From Pirellulaceae bacterium (GTDB lineage: Bacteria > Planctomycetota > Planctomycetia > Pirellulales > Pirellulaceae): 64,000 bases of DNA. The stretch's first letter is position 1, and each line of letters starts with the position of its first letter. Of the stretch, positions 20,401 through 28,046 are shown in pieces. The notes beneath the pieces are model-generated. The model did not search any database and had not been told where the DNA came from. It saw only the letters and a program-made list of their open reading frames with translations. The position numbers and the translations under genes are program-made. Location: assembly GCA_029243025.1 (NCBI GenBank), contig JAQWSU010000054.1, positions 28,611 through 92,610 of the forward strand, read 5' to 3'.

Positions 20401-20674
20401 GACCAACCTTGCCCCCATGACTTTGAATCTGGTGGCAAGATAGACAAGCTGACTTGTCAGAAGTGAACACCAACAGTCCACGATGCGGATCACCGAACTG
20501 CCTTGCACGTTCAAGCATTTGAGCGACGAGTTGAGCAGAAAACTCCAGTTGGTCAGTCGATGGTGGGGTAGGGGCGGCCTGTTGCGCGCTGGCTAACGCA
20601 AGAGGGATGGTCATTGCGAGCAGCAGAGCGAGGCGGAATTGTTTATTAAAGAGGCAGTACATTCTAAGAAACAC
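17498..20674 (-). CDS. Cytochrome c / beta-propeller / cupredoxin fusion protein
   Basis: A 1058-residue exported redox protein with a signal peptide ending near LALASA (30). It has an N-terminal PVC-type cytochrome module with heme motif CLSCH at 77-81 and a possible distal Met in GTLMPNNL. A long central region about 250-900 shows propeller-like repeats (NGLEMSGQAV, FLPDGSALVCTMQGDVW, VEGNFYTASSNQGLVKI). The C-terminal cupredoxin domain has type-1 copper ligands readable as His970 (VPHNW), Cys1038, His1043 and Met1047 (CTFPGHWKVM). Heme and copper sites in one chain suggest periplasmic electron transfer from an oxidised substrate; the substrate is unknown. It is the only intact copy of this gene in the duplicated region. 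It is divergent from the decayed SDR copy. Confidence 0.88.
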   Translation of the reverse strand: MFLRMYCLFNKQFRLALLLAMTIPLALASAQQAAPTPPSTDQLEFSAQLVAQMLERARQFGDPHRGLLVFTSDKSACLSCHQIQSHGGKVGPALTKIAAERKPEEIVESIIWPKRQVKPEYVTHLIIDDSGKSHQGYIVSKDERQLVLRNPSKSKSGDQVFELDSIEAQQEVGTLMPNNLTAAMTEQQVADLLAFILSLGTASGIPDDEREMLMLHAQAHRRPPATFPLERRPIRAEQRPNWQHHVNRNRLFDFYSKQADYFRRLPVTPPLLAEFPGLDGGELGHWGNQDEETWASNDWNHTQLGSIQAGVFRGNGATVSRGICVKLDDAIGLSTCFNPETLSYEAVWKGDFVKFSTFRHGFLNGLEMSGQAVPHLKEKSQIRPPFKYHGFYRHGNRVAFAYRIGKRELLDVPGVTDGKFSHIVAEVNEHPLRHLRENAPSQWPEEFETAIRLGSGNPYAIDTIGLPIENPWNALLFCGGHDFLPDGSALVCTMQGDVWHVTGFQYPSRKAKWRRFAAGLHQALGIVVDKDGIFVLGRDQITRLHDLNKDGEADFYECFSNAYQISNAGHDFICGLERDVEGNFYTASSNQGLVKISPDGDQAEVVATGFRNPDGLGLLPDGTVTVPCSEGEWTPASMICAVRPDASRASQPTPHFGYRGPIEGRVPDLPLVYLPRGIDNSSGGQTYVSSDRWGPLAGQLLHFSFGMGSHFLILRDKVGEQLQGAVVPLPGEFLSGSHRGRFSSTDGQLYVSGMQGWVSFTSEDGCFQRVRYTGTETQLPIGFRAHENGIAVTFSAPIDKATALESDNHFAQCWNYRYGPAYGSPEFSTHHHGLRGHDTLPIKATHVLADRRTLFLQIPHLQPVNQLHLQLQSAPDVFHDLFLTVHQLDQPFTHLPNYKPVHKPIHPHPIVADLAMATRSIKNPHLKKLDHARPLTIDIGSDLSYATKSIRVQAGEPLALTLSNPDVVPHNWVLVEVNALERVGKRANLLIADPEAALRHYVPPTDDVLAYTDIVLPKEKFTIYFRAPKKPGRYPYLCTFPGHWKVMNGEMIVTPAED

Positions 20675-20847
20675 CTTTTACATCGTTGTCCACGAGTGAT
20701 GTGATTACGACCGATGTTTATTCCAGAAGACCGTCGCATACTGTGGAACTTCAAGGGTGTCGACGACATCCGGTTCGTCCAACAACTTTGTCAGCATCCA
20801 ACAAGTCCAGACTAGCAAATCGATCCGAATCGTGTCAAATTGTTGGG

Positions 20848-21376
20848 ATGTCTCAATTGCTCGATGAGACAAAGCGCAAGCATGTCATGGTGAAAGGTGA
20901 AACTCAAGGAATCGGTTTGGCAATCGCTCGCGGTTTTGCACAAGCCGGTTGGACGGTTACTGTTGCGGGGATCGGGCGTGAGTTGGAACATCAGCCAACC
21001 GAAAGTTTATCCTTTGTTGACTTAGATGTTATCGATTCAACTGCGGTTGACTCGTTGCTGGAGCAGACCGATTCGTAAGACGCACTTGTAAACGCAGCTG
21101 CGGTGATTGCGAGAAACGACGAATTCGATATCGAGATGTCCGAGCAACTGGTGCTATGTGAATGTTACTGGTGCTATGTGAATGTCCAAGGCGGTGCGTG
21201 ACAAACGGTCAGTCAACAGCGGTTCCATTATCAATCTTGCCTCCATGTTAAGTTTTTTGGGAGGTGGCTTAATCCCCGCGTTCTTGGCTTCCAAGGGGTG
21301 GTAATGTGCAATTGACGAAGTCACTTGCCATTGCTCGGGCCAGCTCGGAATTCGCGTTAATGCAGTCGCCGTTTGA
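20848..21376 (+). pseudogene. Decayed short-chain dehydrogenase gene (copy 2)
   Basis: Broken copy of the SDR at 13706-14428. The nucleotide-binding motif is altered (VKGETQGIG for VTGGTQGIG). An in-frame TAA occurs at 21076-21078 after LEQTDS, where the intact copy has TTA. A 19-bp segment is locally duplicated (21147-21165 and 21167-21185). The catalytic Tyr codon has become Phe (PAFLASK), and roughly the last 65 codons are deleted before GTTTGACGAGCGACG. The gene is non-functional on several independent grounds. Confidence 0.9.
21147..21185. repeat. 19-bp local duplication inside SDR pseudogene
   Basis: ACTGGTGCTATGTGAATGT is present twice, separated by one base. The intact SDR copy has only one version of this segment, so it is a slippage-type duplication in the decaying gene. 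Confidence 0.75.
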
Positions 21377-21420
21377 CGAGCGACGAAAACTTACAATTAC
21401 CTGACGGGAGCTGTCGCGTT

Positions 21421-21945
21421 ATGACCAATGAACACGATATTAACGACCAAGCACTCATGCCTTACCAATTGCCAATGCCGGTCGACGCCCAGACTGAAAT
21501 CGTCGTCAAAGGAGCAATACCTGATGATGAGCCCGTTTGGGTTCCACAGGCCGAGAACGTCTGGTTTCGACCGCTGTGCTTAAATATTTCCAATGGTTAT
21601 TGGGTTAATCTGTTGCGAGTCACGAAATCTGGTGTTCTTAGCCGTCACCGCCACCCCGTCCACGGTTTTGTGATCAAGGGACGTTGGCGCTATCTGGAAC
21701 ACGATTGAATTGCGGACCAAGGTTCTTACGTCTACGAACCGCTCGGCGAAACCCATACGTTAGTTGTGCCGGACGATGTTAAGAAGATGATTACGCTGTT
21801 TCAAGTCAACGGAGAGATGCATCACGTCGATCCCTGGGGTAAACAGTTTGGATATGAAGATGTCTTCACCAAAATTGACATGTGCCGCAGCCACTACAAT
21901 AACGCCGGCCTAGGGGCGGCGTTTGTTGACCAATTAATTCGCTAA
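21421..21945 (+). pseudogene. Cupin of the 2,4'-dihydroxyacetophenone dioxygenase-like family, one in-frame stop
   Basis: A 174-codon cupin gene interrupted by one TGA at 21706-21708. Upstream, the frame gives NLLRVTKSGVLSRHRHPVHGF, cited here by its metal-site motif SRHRHPVHG, then RYLEHD. After the stop, the same frame continues IADQGSYVYEPLGETHTLVV to a TAA at 21943-21945. The family has Trp at the stop position (EHDW), so TGG to TGA is a simple single change. Known relatives are small iron cupins that include the C-C bond-cleaving 2,4'-dihydroxyacetophenone dioxygenase. The protein is either inactivated or the stop is a sequencing error. The equivalent gene in copy 1 is a remnant at 14429-14600. 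Confidence 0.82.
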
Positions 21946-21991
21946 CGGACAAGATTGGACAAAAGCTCTCAAGGAAGTCTTACCCGACTTG

Positions 21992-23230
21992 TCAACATCT
22001 TTGAATGGATTTCCTCAGGCGAGCGTGGAAGACGCAAAATCCTAAGCACAAAAGCACGATGCTGTTTGGCTCGGGAACGGCCGCCGCGGGTCCGCGAGGC
22101 CCCATTTCGAACCCGCCACCTGCAAATGCCGTCACGAGGTCACCCGTATTGAATTCGCTGTCACCGTTGAAATCACCTTCGGCCCAGGTCGAATTACGAG
22201 CCTCCGGGTCCTCGTATTCACCTGCCGAAAATACGGCGACCAAATCGCTCGTGTTGAACAGGCCGTCTAGGTTCGCATCACCAAAGTAGGTGTTTTTGAG
22301 CTGTTCAACCCAAACCTGTCGGTCGGCAGCATCGACGCGACTGTCATCGTTTAGATCAAAGCGTGGCTCATTTGAACCGTTGCGCGCCACCGTTGAAAGT
22401 TCATCGATGTCGGCGGCATCCAGGTTGCCATCCCCATTAAAGTCACCTGGCACACCCGCCCCGGGGGTTGCCGGTGCGAAGATTCCGTACTTGCCATCGA
22501 TAATATCTCCAGCATCTTCTTCGGCATTGACGCCATCACGTCCTGGCGAGATCATCCGATGCCAACCGAGTGTCTCCGGTGACACGACTTCGCCCGGGGC
22601 AAGAGGCGTCGGAGTTCCCTCGAAATCCTCTTTCCAGACTTCCACGCCTTCCTCCAGGACACGGATATTATCGTAAAAGACCCGGCCGAAAACCTCACCG
22701 TCCGGCGGCCATGCATAATTGCTGAGTAGGATTGTCAGTTTTTCGCCAACGCATTCGTTTTCGACGCAGACATCGCCCTCGAGTGGCGTGATGTAGGTTG
22801 CACGGTTCGTGACCCACTCGCCGTCATCTGGAGTGTTGTCCCATGACGGTGCGTATCCCGTAAACGACTGAACAATGTGACCATAGCTGTCGCCGCCAAT
22901 CTCATCCGCCGTCGACCAAAACTGAATGCTTTGGTCTGCCAACGTTTCCCCGACTCCGTTGCCAATGGCTGCTTCGATTACGTATTCCGTGTCTTCCTTC
23001 ATGACGACATCCGTAACGATGCCGACGAATACATTCGGATTAGGCTCTTGTTCGGTGACCCCGAAATCGTCCAAGAATAGAGCCTGGTTTCCACCTGCTG
23101 GTTCGGCAAATGGATTCTCCTGATCGAAGACCGGGACGGTGTACTCTTGTGCCGAAGTGGTGTCCGTCCAGGCAAGTGAAAAAGCAGCTAACGCGATTGT
23201 GAAAATTACCCGACATTTCATGACTTTCAC
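21992..23230 (-). CDS. Exported PEP-CTERM protein with EF-hand (dockerin-like) repeats
   Basis: A 412-residue exported protein with a signal peptide (MKCRVIFTIALAAFSLAW, cleaved after TSAQ), a beta-rich N-terminal domain of about 230 residues, four calcium-loop repeats and a C-terminal sorting tail. The loops read GDFNGDGNLDAADID, FDLNDDSRVDAADRQ, GDANLDGLFNTSDLV and GDFNGDSEFNTGDLV. The tail is VPEPNSIVLLCLGF followed by basic residues, the PEP-CTERM signal recognised by an exosortase. The N-terminal half may be a carbohydrate-binding or jelly-roll domain, but I do not recognise it. It converges with the cupin gene. ATG 23230 and ATG 23221 are both possible starts. Confidence 0.82.
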   Translation of the reverse strand: MKVMKCRVIFTIALAAFSLAWTDTTSAQEYTVPVFDQENPFAEPAGGNQALFLDDFGVTEQEPNPNVFVGIVTDVVMKEDTEYVIEAAIGNGVGETLADQSIQFWSTADEIGGDSYGHIVQSFTGYAPSWDNTPDDGEWVTNRATYITPLEGDVCVENECVGEKLTILLSNYAWPPDGEVFGRVFYDNIRVLEEGVEVWKEDFEGTPTPLAPGEVVSPETLGWHRMISPGRDGVNAEEDAGDIIDGKYGIFAPATPGAGVPGDFNGDGNLDAADIDELSTVARNGSNEPRFDLNDDSRVDAADRQVWVEQLKNTYFGDANLDGLFNTSDLVAVFSAGEYEDPEARNSTWAEGDFNGDSEFNTGDLVTAFAGGGFEMGPRGPAAAVPEPNSIVLLCLGFCVFHARLRKSIQRC

Positions 23231-23325
23231 CCCAACACATGGAATAGAACGAACCGACCAAGACGAAAAGGCACTCGTTGCTTTTGATTTTGTTCTAGGC
23301 AGGAGGCTGAGTTACTGAACTAATC

Positions 23326-23355
23326 GAACGTCTGTTTCTGGAACGTCTGTTTCTG
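23326..23355. repeat. 15-bp perfect tandem repeat
   Basis: GAACGTCTGTTTCTG occurs twice head to tail in the gap between the PEP-CTERM gene start and the TPR gene end. No function is evident. Confidence 0.7.
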
Positions 23356-23404
23356 TTGGTTTTCAGCCTAGCGAGGTTGAGCGGCTTTGCAACTTATTTA
23401 GAGA

Positions 23405-25990
23405 TTATTTATTGATGTACGGTTGTTTGCGTTCGTATAATTTCAATCGCCGTCGCATTTGTTTAGTGATTAGGCTGGCTGGTCGCGTCGAATCAATGTG
23501 GATGGCGTTCTTTGCGGACAACACGGCTCGTTCAAATTGCCCTGTTGCGGCATACGCTGCAGCCAGGGTGTCTAAGACTATAGAGTTTTTGTGGTCCGAT
23601 AAACTCGCTGCCTGTTCAGCCAGCATGAGCGCTCGTTCGGGATCGCGTTGTTGTGCATCGGGATGTGTGGCGAGAATCCAGGCCGTGGAACGAATGACCG
23701 GAACCCAATTAGGTTTTAGGTCGATGGTACGATCATACTGTTTAAGGGCCAACTCGAACTTGCCTTGGGAGGCGAGAACTGAACCGAGCCGAAAGTGAGC
23801 CTGCGCATTTTCAGGGTTTAGTTGGGTCGCTTGTTTTAACTGACTAACCGCGTCCTCCAGTTGGCCGTTCAAGGCGAACGCAATTCCCAAATTCAACCGG
23901 CTGTTGTCACTGCTCGGATTGAGTTCTACTGCCGTGCGGAAATGTTTGACAGCGGGAACGAATTGTTTTCGGTCCATGAGTGCCATGGCGAGATTCTGGT
24001 GAGCCTCTGCATACTGAGGGCGAAGCCGAACGGCTTCTCGTGCGTGCTTTAGAGCCTGCTCATGTAGCCCCTGTAGGCGAAGCACTACACCAAGATTGTT
24101 GTGAGCTTCGGCAAACTCTGGATTGGCCTTTATCGTCCGTTGGTAATGCTGCATCGCTTCTTCACGTTTGCCTTGCGAAACCAGTGCATTTGCCAGTTGG
24201 TAATTAGCGACATCATTTTCAGGTTGAATATTTAGTGCAGCACGCAGGTGTTCTAGTGCCTGGATCACGTTGCCAGTACCGATCAGGATCGGTGCAATAT
24301 TAAGGTGTGCATCTGCAAATTTCGGATTGGCTCGTAAAGCCTGGCGGTAATGTTGCAGTGCCTGGTTCGTCTTTTTTTGACTTGCTAAAATATTGCCCAA
24401 GTTGTTATGTGCTTTGGCATGCTGTGGGTGGACTTCAATTGCCTTCCGTAAGTAGACCGTGGCCTGTTCCAGTTTGTTTTTCTTGATCAGCGCCAGGCCA
24501 AGGTTGTAGTTTGAACTGGCGTTGTCAGGGCTCGTGTTCAGCAGCTTACGATATTGCAAGATTGCGTCGTCCAAGTCGCCGCGATTCATTAGGTTGTTTC
24601 CCAAGCGTGTGAATAGCCGAGGAAGATACGGGTCGTCAGTCATTCGCAGTCGATGCTCGGTAGCATATTTGATGGCATCGTCCAGATAACCACCGTCCGC
24701 AAGCTGAAGACAGAATCCCAAGTGCCAAAACATATTGGGGGGCTCGTGCCATGTGCCCTGAAATGGTAAGGCTTGGCCGGTCAACCGAAATCGTTCGAGA
24801 GGAAGCTTGTTGACGTCTGCCACGATTCGATCGACCGTCACAGGTCCTTTGTACACCGCAGCCAATTCACCGGAAGCATCAAGTAACACGCTGGTGGGAA
24901 CCGGTAAGGGTTGATTTGGCAAGAACAAGTGATCGTGCACCATTTGCAACTTGTCGACCAGTTCCGATGTTGCCATTCCCGTCCGGAATGGAAGCTTCAT
25001 TTGTTGGAGTAATGCTTGGGCCGTTTCCATGTCAGAGTTTTTATCCGAGGAGAGGTCATCAACGGAAAGGGCCAGAACCTCAACCCCTGCGTTGCTTAAT
25101 CTTTGTGAGTTATTCTTCAATGAATTCAGCTCATGAAGACATGGCTGACACCAGCTGGCCCAAAGATTCACCAAGAGTGGCTTCCCATGGTGGTTTGCCA
25201 AAGATTGGGTGTCACCCGTGAGGGTGCGGTATGCCATTTCTGGCAATGGCACTCGCGAGCAAAGTAGCACGTTCACACGGTCCGTGGGCTTGATGGCTTC
25301 CGTTTTTGAGGCGGCGAGTTTCAGCTCTCGTGTCGGTGGATTCCGAAGTTCGGCACGGCCGCTTCCCTGGATGATTCGATAGCGCCGATCTGCAGATAAG
25401 TTTGTAAACTCCTCGGTATTTCCTCCCGGCCAATGAACAACCAGTTTCACGACGTGTTGAGAACTACCGAGACCGAAATGTAACCATTTACTTGATTGAG
25501 CCAAAAATCCTTCTCCGGCGCGCAACGTCCGAACGAAGGTGGATGGTTGATGCTGAACTACTGATGTGGTTTCCGAGCTAGGTTCTTCGATTTCGGCGTT
25601 CCGAACAGTCAGCACGACCCTTGCTCCGATCGCATCTCGATTGCAACTGACTCCCCTCAGTCGCACCGTTAGAAAGTGATTCTTGGACGGGATGTCATTG
25701 CGGAGAATTCTCAGGCGAGGGGAGGTGCGGTTGGCAAGCCATATGTCCAAATCACCGTCTTGGTCCCAATCCACCACTCCAACAGCCCGACCATCGTCGA
25801 GGAAATCAAATCCGGCTGCGGATGAAATATTGGCGAATGAGCCCTGCCGCAGATTCAAGAATGCGCAGTTGCGTTCGTAGCCGCTCCATGAAACTCCGCG
25901 TTGTGCCAGCTCGTCCAAACGTTCTGAGGCCATGGTGAAATTTTCCGGCAAGTCGCCCCCACGCGGTGTTTCGACCGGTGATTGCGACAC
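23405..25990 (-). CDS. C-terminal part of split protein: ASPIC/UnbV, thioredoxin-like and TPR domains
   Basis: An 861-codon frame that continues the frame of 26012-27958 after one TGA. It starts formally at a GTG (25990), but the bases between (SFFWRQVV) read on as the family's normal sequence, so this is probably not an independent gene. Domains in order: end of an FG-GAP region (VDWDQDGDLDIWLANR, about 73), ASPIC/UnbV (about 100-215), a TlpA-like thioredoxin domain with WCQPC (Cys281 and Cys284), then about a dozen tetratricopeptide repeats from about residue 410 to 840 (for example NNLGNILASQKKTNQALQHY). The thioredoxin part suggests an extracytoplasmic location. The function of this combination is unknown. 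Confidence 0.82.
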   Translation of the reverse strand: MSQSPVETPRGGDLPENFTMASERLDELAQRGVSWSGYERNCAFLNLRQGSFANISSAAGFDFLDDGRAVGVVDWDQDGDLDIWLANRTSPRLRILRNDIPSKNHFLTVRLRGVSCNRDAIGARVVLTVRNAEIEEPSSETTSVVQHQPSTFVRTLRAGEGFLAQSSKWLHFGLGSSQHVVKLVVHWPGGNTEEFTNLSADRRYRIIQGSGRAELRNPPTRELKLAASKTEAIKPTDRVNVLLCSRVPLPEMAYRTLTGDTQSLANHHGKPLLVNLWASWCQPCLHELNSLKNNSQRLSNAGVEVLALSVDDLSSDKNSDMETAQALLQQMKLPFRTGMATSELVDKLQMVHDHLFLPNQPLPVPTSVLLDASGELAAVYKGPVTVDRIVADVNKLPLERFRLTGQALPFQGTWHEPPNMFWHLGFCLQLADGGYLDDAIKYATEHRLRMTDDPYLPRLFTRLGNNLMNRGDLDDAILQYRKLLNTSPDNASSNYNLGLALIKKNKLEQATVYLRKAIEVHPQHAKAHNNLGNILASQKKTNQALQHYRQALRANPKFADAHLNIAPILIGTGNVIQALEHLRAALNIQPENDVANYQLANALVSQGKREEAMQHYQRTIKANPEFAEAHNNLGVVLRLQGLHEQALKHAREAVRLRPQYAEAHQNLAMALMDRKQFVPAVKHFRTAVELNPSSDNSRLNLGIAFALNGQLEDAVSQLKQATQLNPENAQAHFRLGSVLASQGKFELALKQYDRTIDLKPNWVPVIRSTAWILATHPDAQQRDPERALMLAEQAASLSDHKNSIVLDTLAAAYAATGQFERAVLSAKNAIHIDSTRPASLITKQMRRRLKLYERKQPYINK

Positions 25991-26011
25991 GACCTGCCGC
26001 CAAAAGAAACT

Positions 26012-27958
26012 TCATAAATCATCGTTTGGCGCTTGGGAGAGGTAGCCATTGCAAACCAGCAAGTCGTCCCAGCCATCGTTGTTGACGTCAGCGAACAGGG
26101 AGCCCCAAGACCAACGCCCCATGGTGACACCCGCCTGGAGACTCACATCGCGAAATGTCCCATCACCTGCGTTTTGCAGGAGCGTATTGCCACGAGCAAG
26201 CTGTTGGTACGCTAATCGATCTGCGGTCGGCTTGAAGGTGCTTTGTGAGGTCACGCGGTGACCGGCGGCCGAAAACATATTGGAAATGTAGATATCCATC
26301 CAGCCGTCGCGGTTATAGTCACCCCAGGAGACTGACATGCCGAAATTCGCGTCGATTGCGTTCGCGGCAGGTGCGACATCATGGAAATGTCCTTGATCAT
26401 TGCGGTATAGGTTGTTGTGACCAAAATCATTCGCCACATACAAATCCATATCCCCGTCATTGTCGTAATCTTCCCAGGAGGCAGAGTAACTCCAACGTGT
26501 GTTGTTCCGGTCCAACCCCACCTGCGCAGTCACATCGGTCAATGTCCAGTTTCCGTCATTTCGAAGCAATACATTTTCTCCGCCATTGGTGGCGTTGAAA
26601 AAAGGCACGGGACGACCGAACCGAGACAGTCCGGCAGCGCGATCGGCAACATAATTGCAAAGATAGAGGTCGAGCATGCCGTCGTTATCGTAGTCCACCG
26701 ATGTCAAGGAGTATTCATACGCGCCCGCATGTTTGGTCTTGAGCGAAAACCGGCCATGACCATCGTTGGCGAAGAGCAACAGGCACTTACCGGTCGCGAC
26801 CGCTAGATCCTGGTCACCGTCGTTGTCCAGATCCAAGAATAGCGATGCGTAGGACCAATCCAACACATCGACACCCGACTGCCGCGAGGCGTCACGCACG
26901 GAGCCATCCGGATTCTGCAACAACAAGCGATTGGGAAGTCCTCCAGGTTGGCAGACATAGATGTCTTCCAATTCATCACCGTCAGCATCACCGATTGCAA
27001 AGCCGATTTGGCCTTCCAGTAATCGCGGACTCAGATGCGATTCTAAACGACGCATCCAGTGGTCGGCACCATAACGCAGTTGTTCGCGATAGCATGGCGT
27101 CTCGCCCAACACCGACTCTGTGCAATCTGCAAACCATGTTCCCGTATCGCCACCGGCTTCAACTTCCTCATATTTCGACGATTGAATTGACTGAATCCGA
27201 AGTTCCCCCTTATCCCTTTGACGCTCCCATTGAACGTCCCACACGGCTGTTTGCTGAAGCGTGCCCGAATCCGTGCGGCCTCGGGATTCGAAAAAAATAC
27301 GTGTGGCGGCCATCGTTTTTGAGATCGGATCAACGCGAACCACTTTGAAATTCACGCGAATATTGGTTGCTCCCTCGTAAACATCACTGAGTTCCTGCAG
27401 TAAATGGACCATCTTTTCCTGGCCGATTGCTCTGCGGGCAGAGCTGTTGCCTGAGGTATCGCGCCGGACGACAATTGAGTCGTCTTGGAAGACGACAGAC
27501 AACTGCTTTGCGCGAAGAACTCCCACGGAGACGTTTTGGGCGGCAATCTCCCTGAGTGAAGTAGGGTTGATGCGTTGAGGATTCTGCAACAGTTTTGCAA
27601 ATCGTTTTAATACTGCAGACACATCAGCGGCAATGGATTCGGTTTGCCAACCATCGCTTTGCGGATCGAGTAACTGTTCTCTGCCAATTTGCCGGGAGTT
27701 AGATGTTGCGGTTGATAGAGTGGGCAAACTGTCAGGGCCAAGGGTTGAAATTGAGCCCGGCGAATGGAGTTCATCAGAATCTTGGGACGGGGTGCCACCT
27801 CTGCGGGAAACGACGGCGTCGTCGGATCGGGAAGACCAATACAGACCGATAGCGAAGATCAAAATGATCATGCCTGCGAGACTGATCTGCCACAACCGCC
27901 GGCTGCGAGGACGCGGATTGCCAACGAGTGGTTTCTGATTGGAGTTGCTACGTCCCAT
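26012..27958 (-). CDS. N-terminal part of split protein: membrane-anchored FG-GAP/VCBS repeat protein
   Basis: A 648-residue frame with an N-terminal membrane anchor (about 22-42, SLAGMIILIFAIGLYW), a domain of about 200 residues that may be NTF2-like, and then FG-GAP/VCBS calcium-loop repeats from about residue 325 (GDADGDELEDIYV, LDLDNDGDQDLAVA, VDYDNDGMLDLYLC, DYDNDGDMDLYVAND, DYNRDGWMDIYISN). It ends at TGA 26012-26014 after NGYLSQAPNDDL. In CRTAC1-type proteins this segment normally runs on into SFFWRQVV, which is exactly what follows in frame. The two parts therefore form one gene of about 1517 codons (23405-27958) with a premature stop, unless the stop is read through or is a sequence error. 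Confidence 0.82.
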   Translation of the reverse strand: MGRSNSNQKPLVGNPRPRSRRLWQISLAGMIILIFAIGLYWSSRSDDAVVSRRGGTPSQDSDELHSPGSISTLGPDSLPTLSTATSNSRQIGREQLLDPQSDGWQTESIAADVSAVLKRFAKLLQNPQRINPTSLREIAAQNVSVGVLRAKQLSVVFQDDSIVVRRDTSGNSSARRAIGQEKMVHLLQELSDVYEGATNIRVNFKVVRVDPISKTMAATRIFFESRGRTDSGTLQQTAVWDVQWERQRDKGELRIQSIQSSKYEEVEAGGDTGTWFADCTESVLGETPCYREQLRYGADHWMRRLESHLSPRLLEGQIGFAIGDADGDELEDIYVCQPGGLPNRLLLQNPDGSVRDASRQSGVDVLDWSYASLFLDLDNDGDQDLAVATGKCLLLFANDGHGRFSLKTKHAGAYEYSLTSVDYDNDGMLDLYLCNYVADRAAGLSRFGRPVPFFNATNGGENVLLRNDGNWTLTDVTAQVGLDRNNTRWSYSASWEDYDNDGDMDLYVANDFGHNNLYRNDQGHFHDVAPAANAIDANFGMSVSWGDYNRDGWMDIYISNMFSAAGHRVTSQSTFKPTADRLAYQQLARGNTLLQNAGDGTFRDVSLQAGVTMGRWSWGSLFADVNNDGWDDLLVCNGYLSQAPNDDL

Positions 27959-28046
27959 GTTGCCGCGGTCGTCAGGGGTGTGAGAAACTCAGCAAACGAA
28001 GCCGCCAGGCCGAACGTTAAATCGAACCATCGGAAGTTTCTTCATT

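Noticed and set aside
9482..21945. Transposon-driven duplication
   Set aside because: No transposase, terminal inverted repeats or target duplications were seen at the unit borders; unequal recombination is simpler.
21706..26014. TGA recoding (TGA read as an amino acid)
   Set aside because: Several intact genes in the window end in TGA (for example at 5199, 14428 and 50719), so TGA is an ordinary stop here; the two lone TGAs are better explained by mutation or error.
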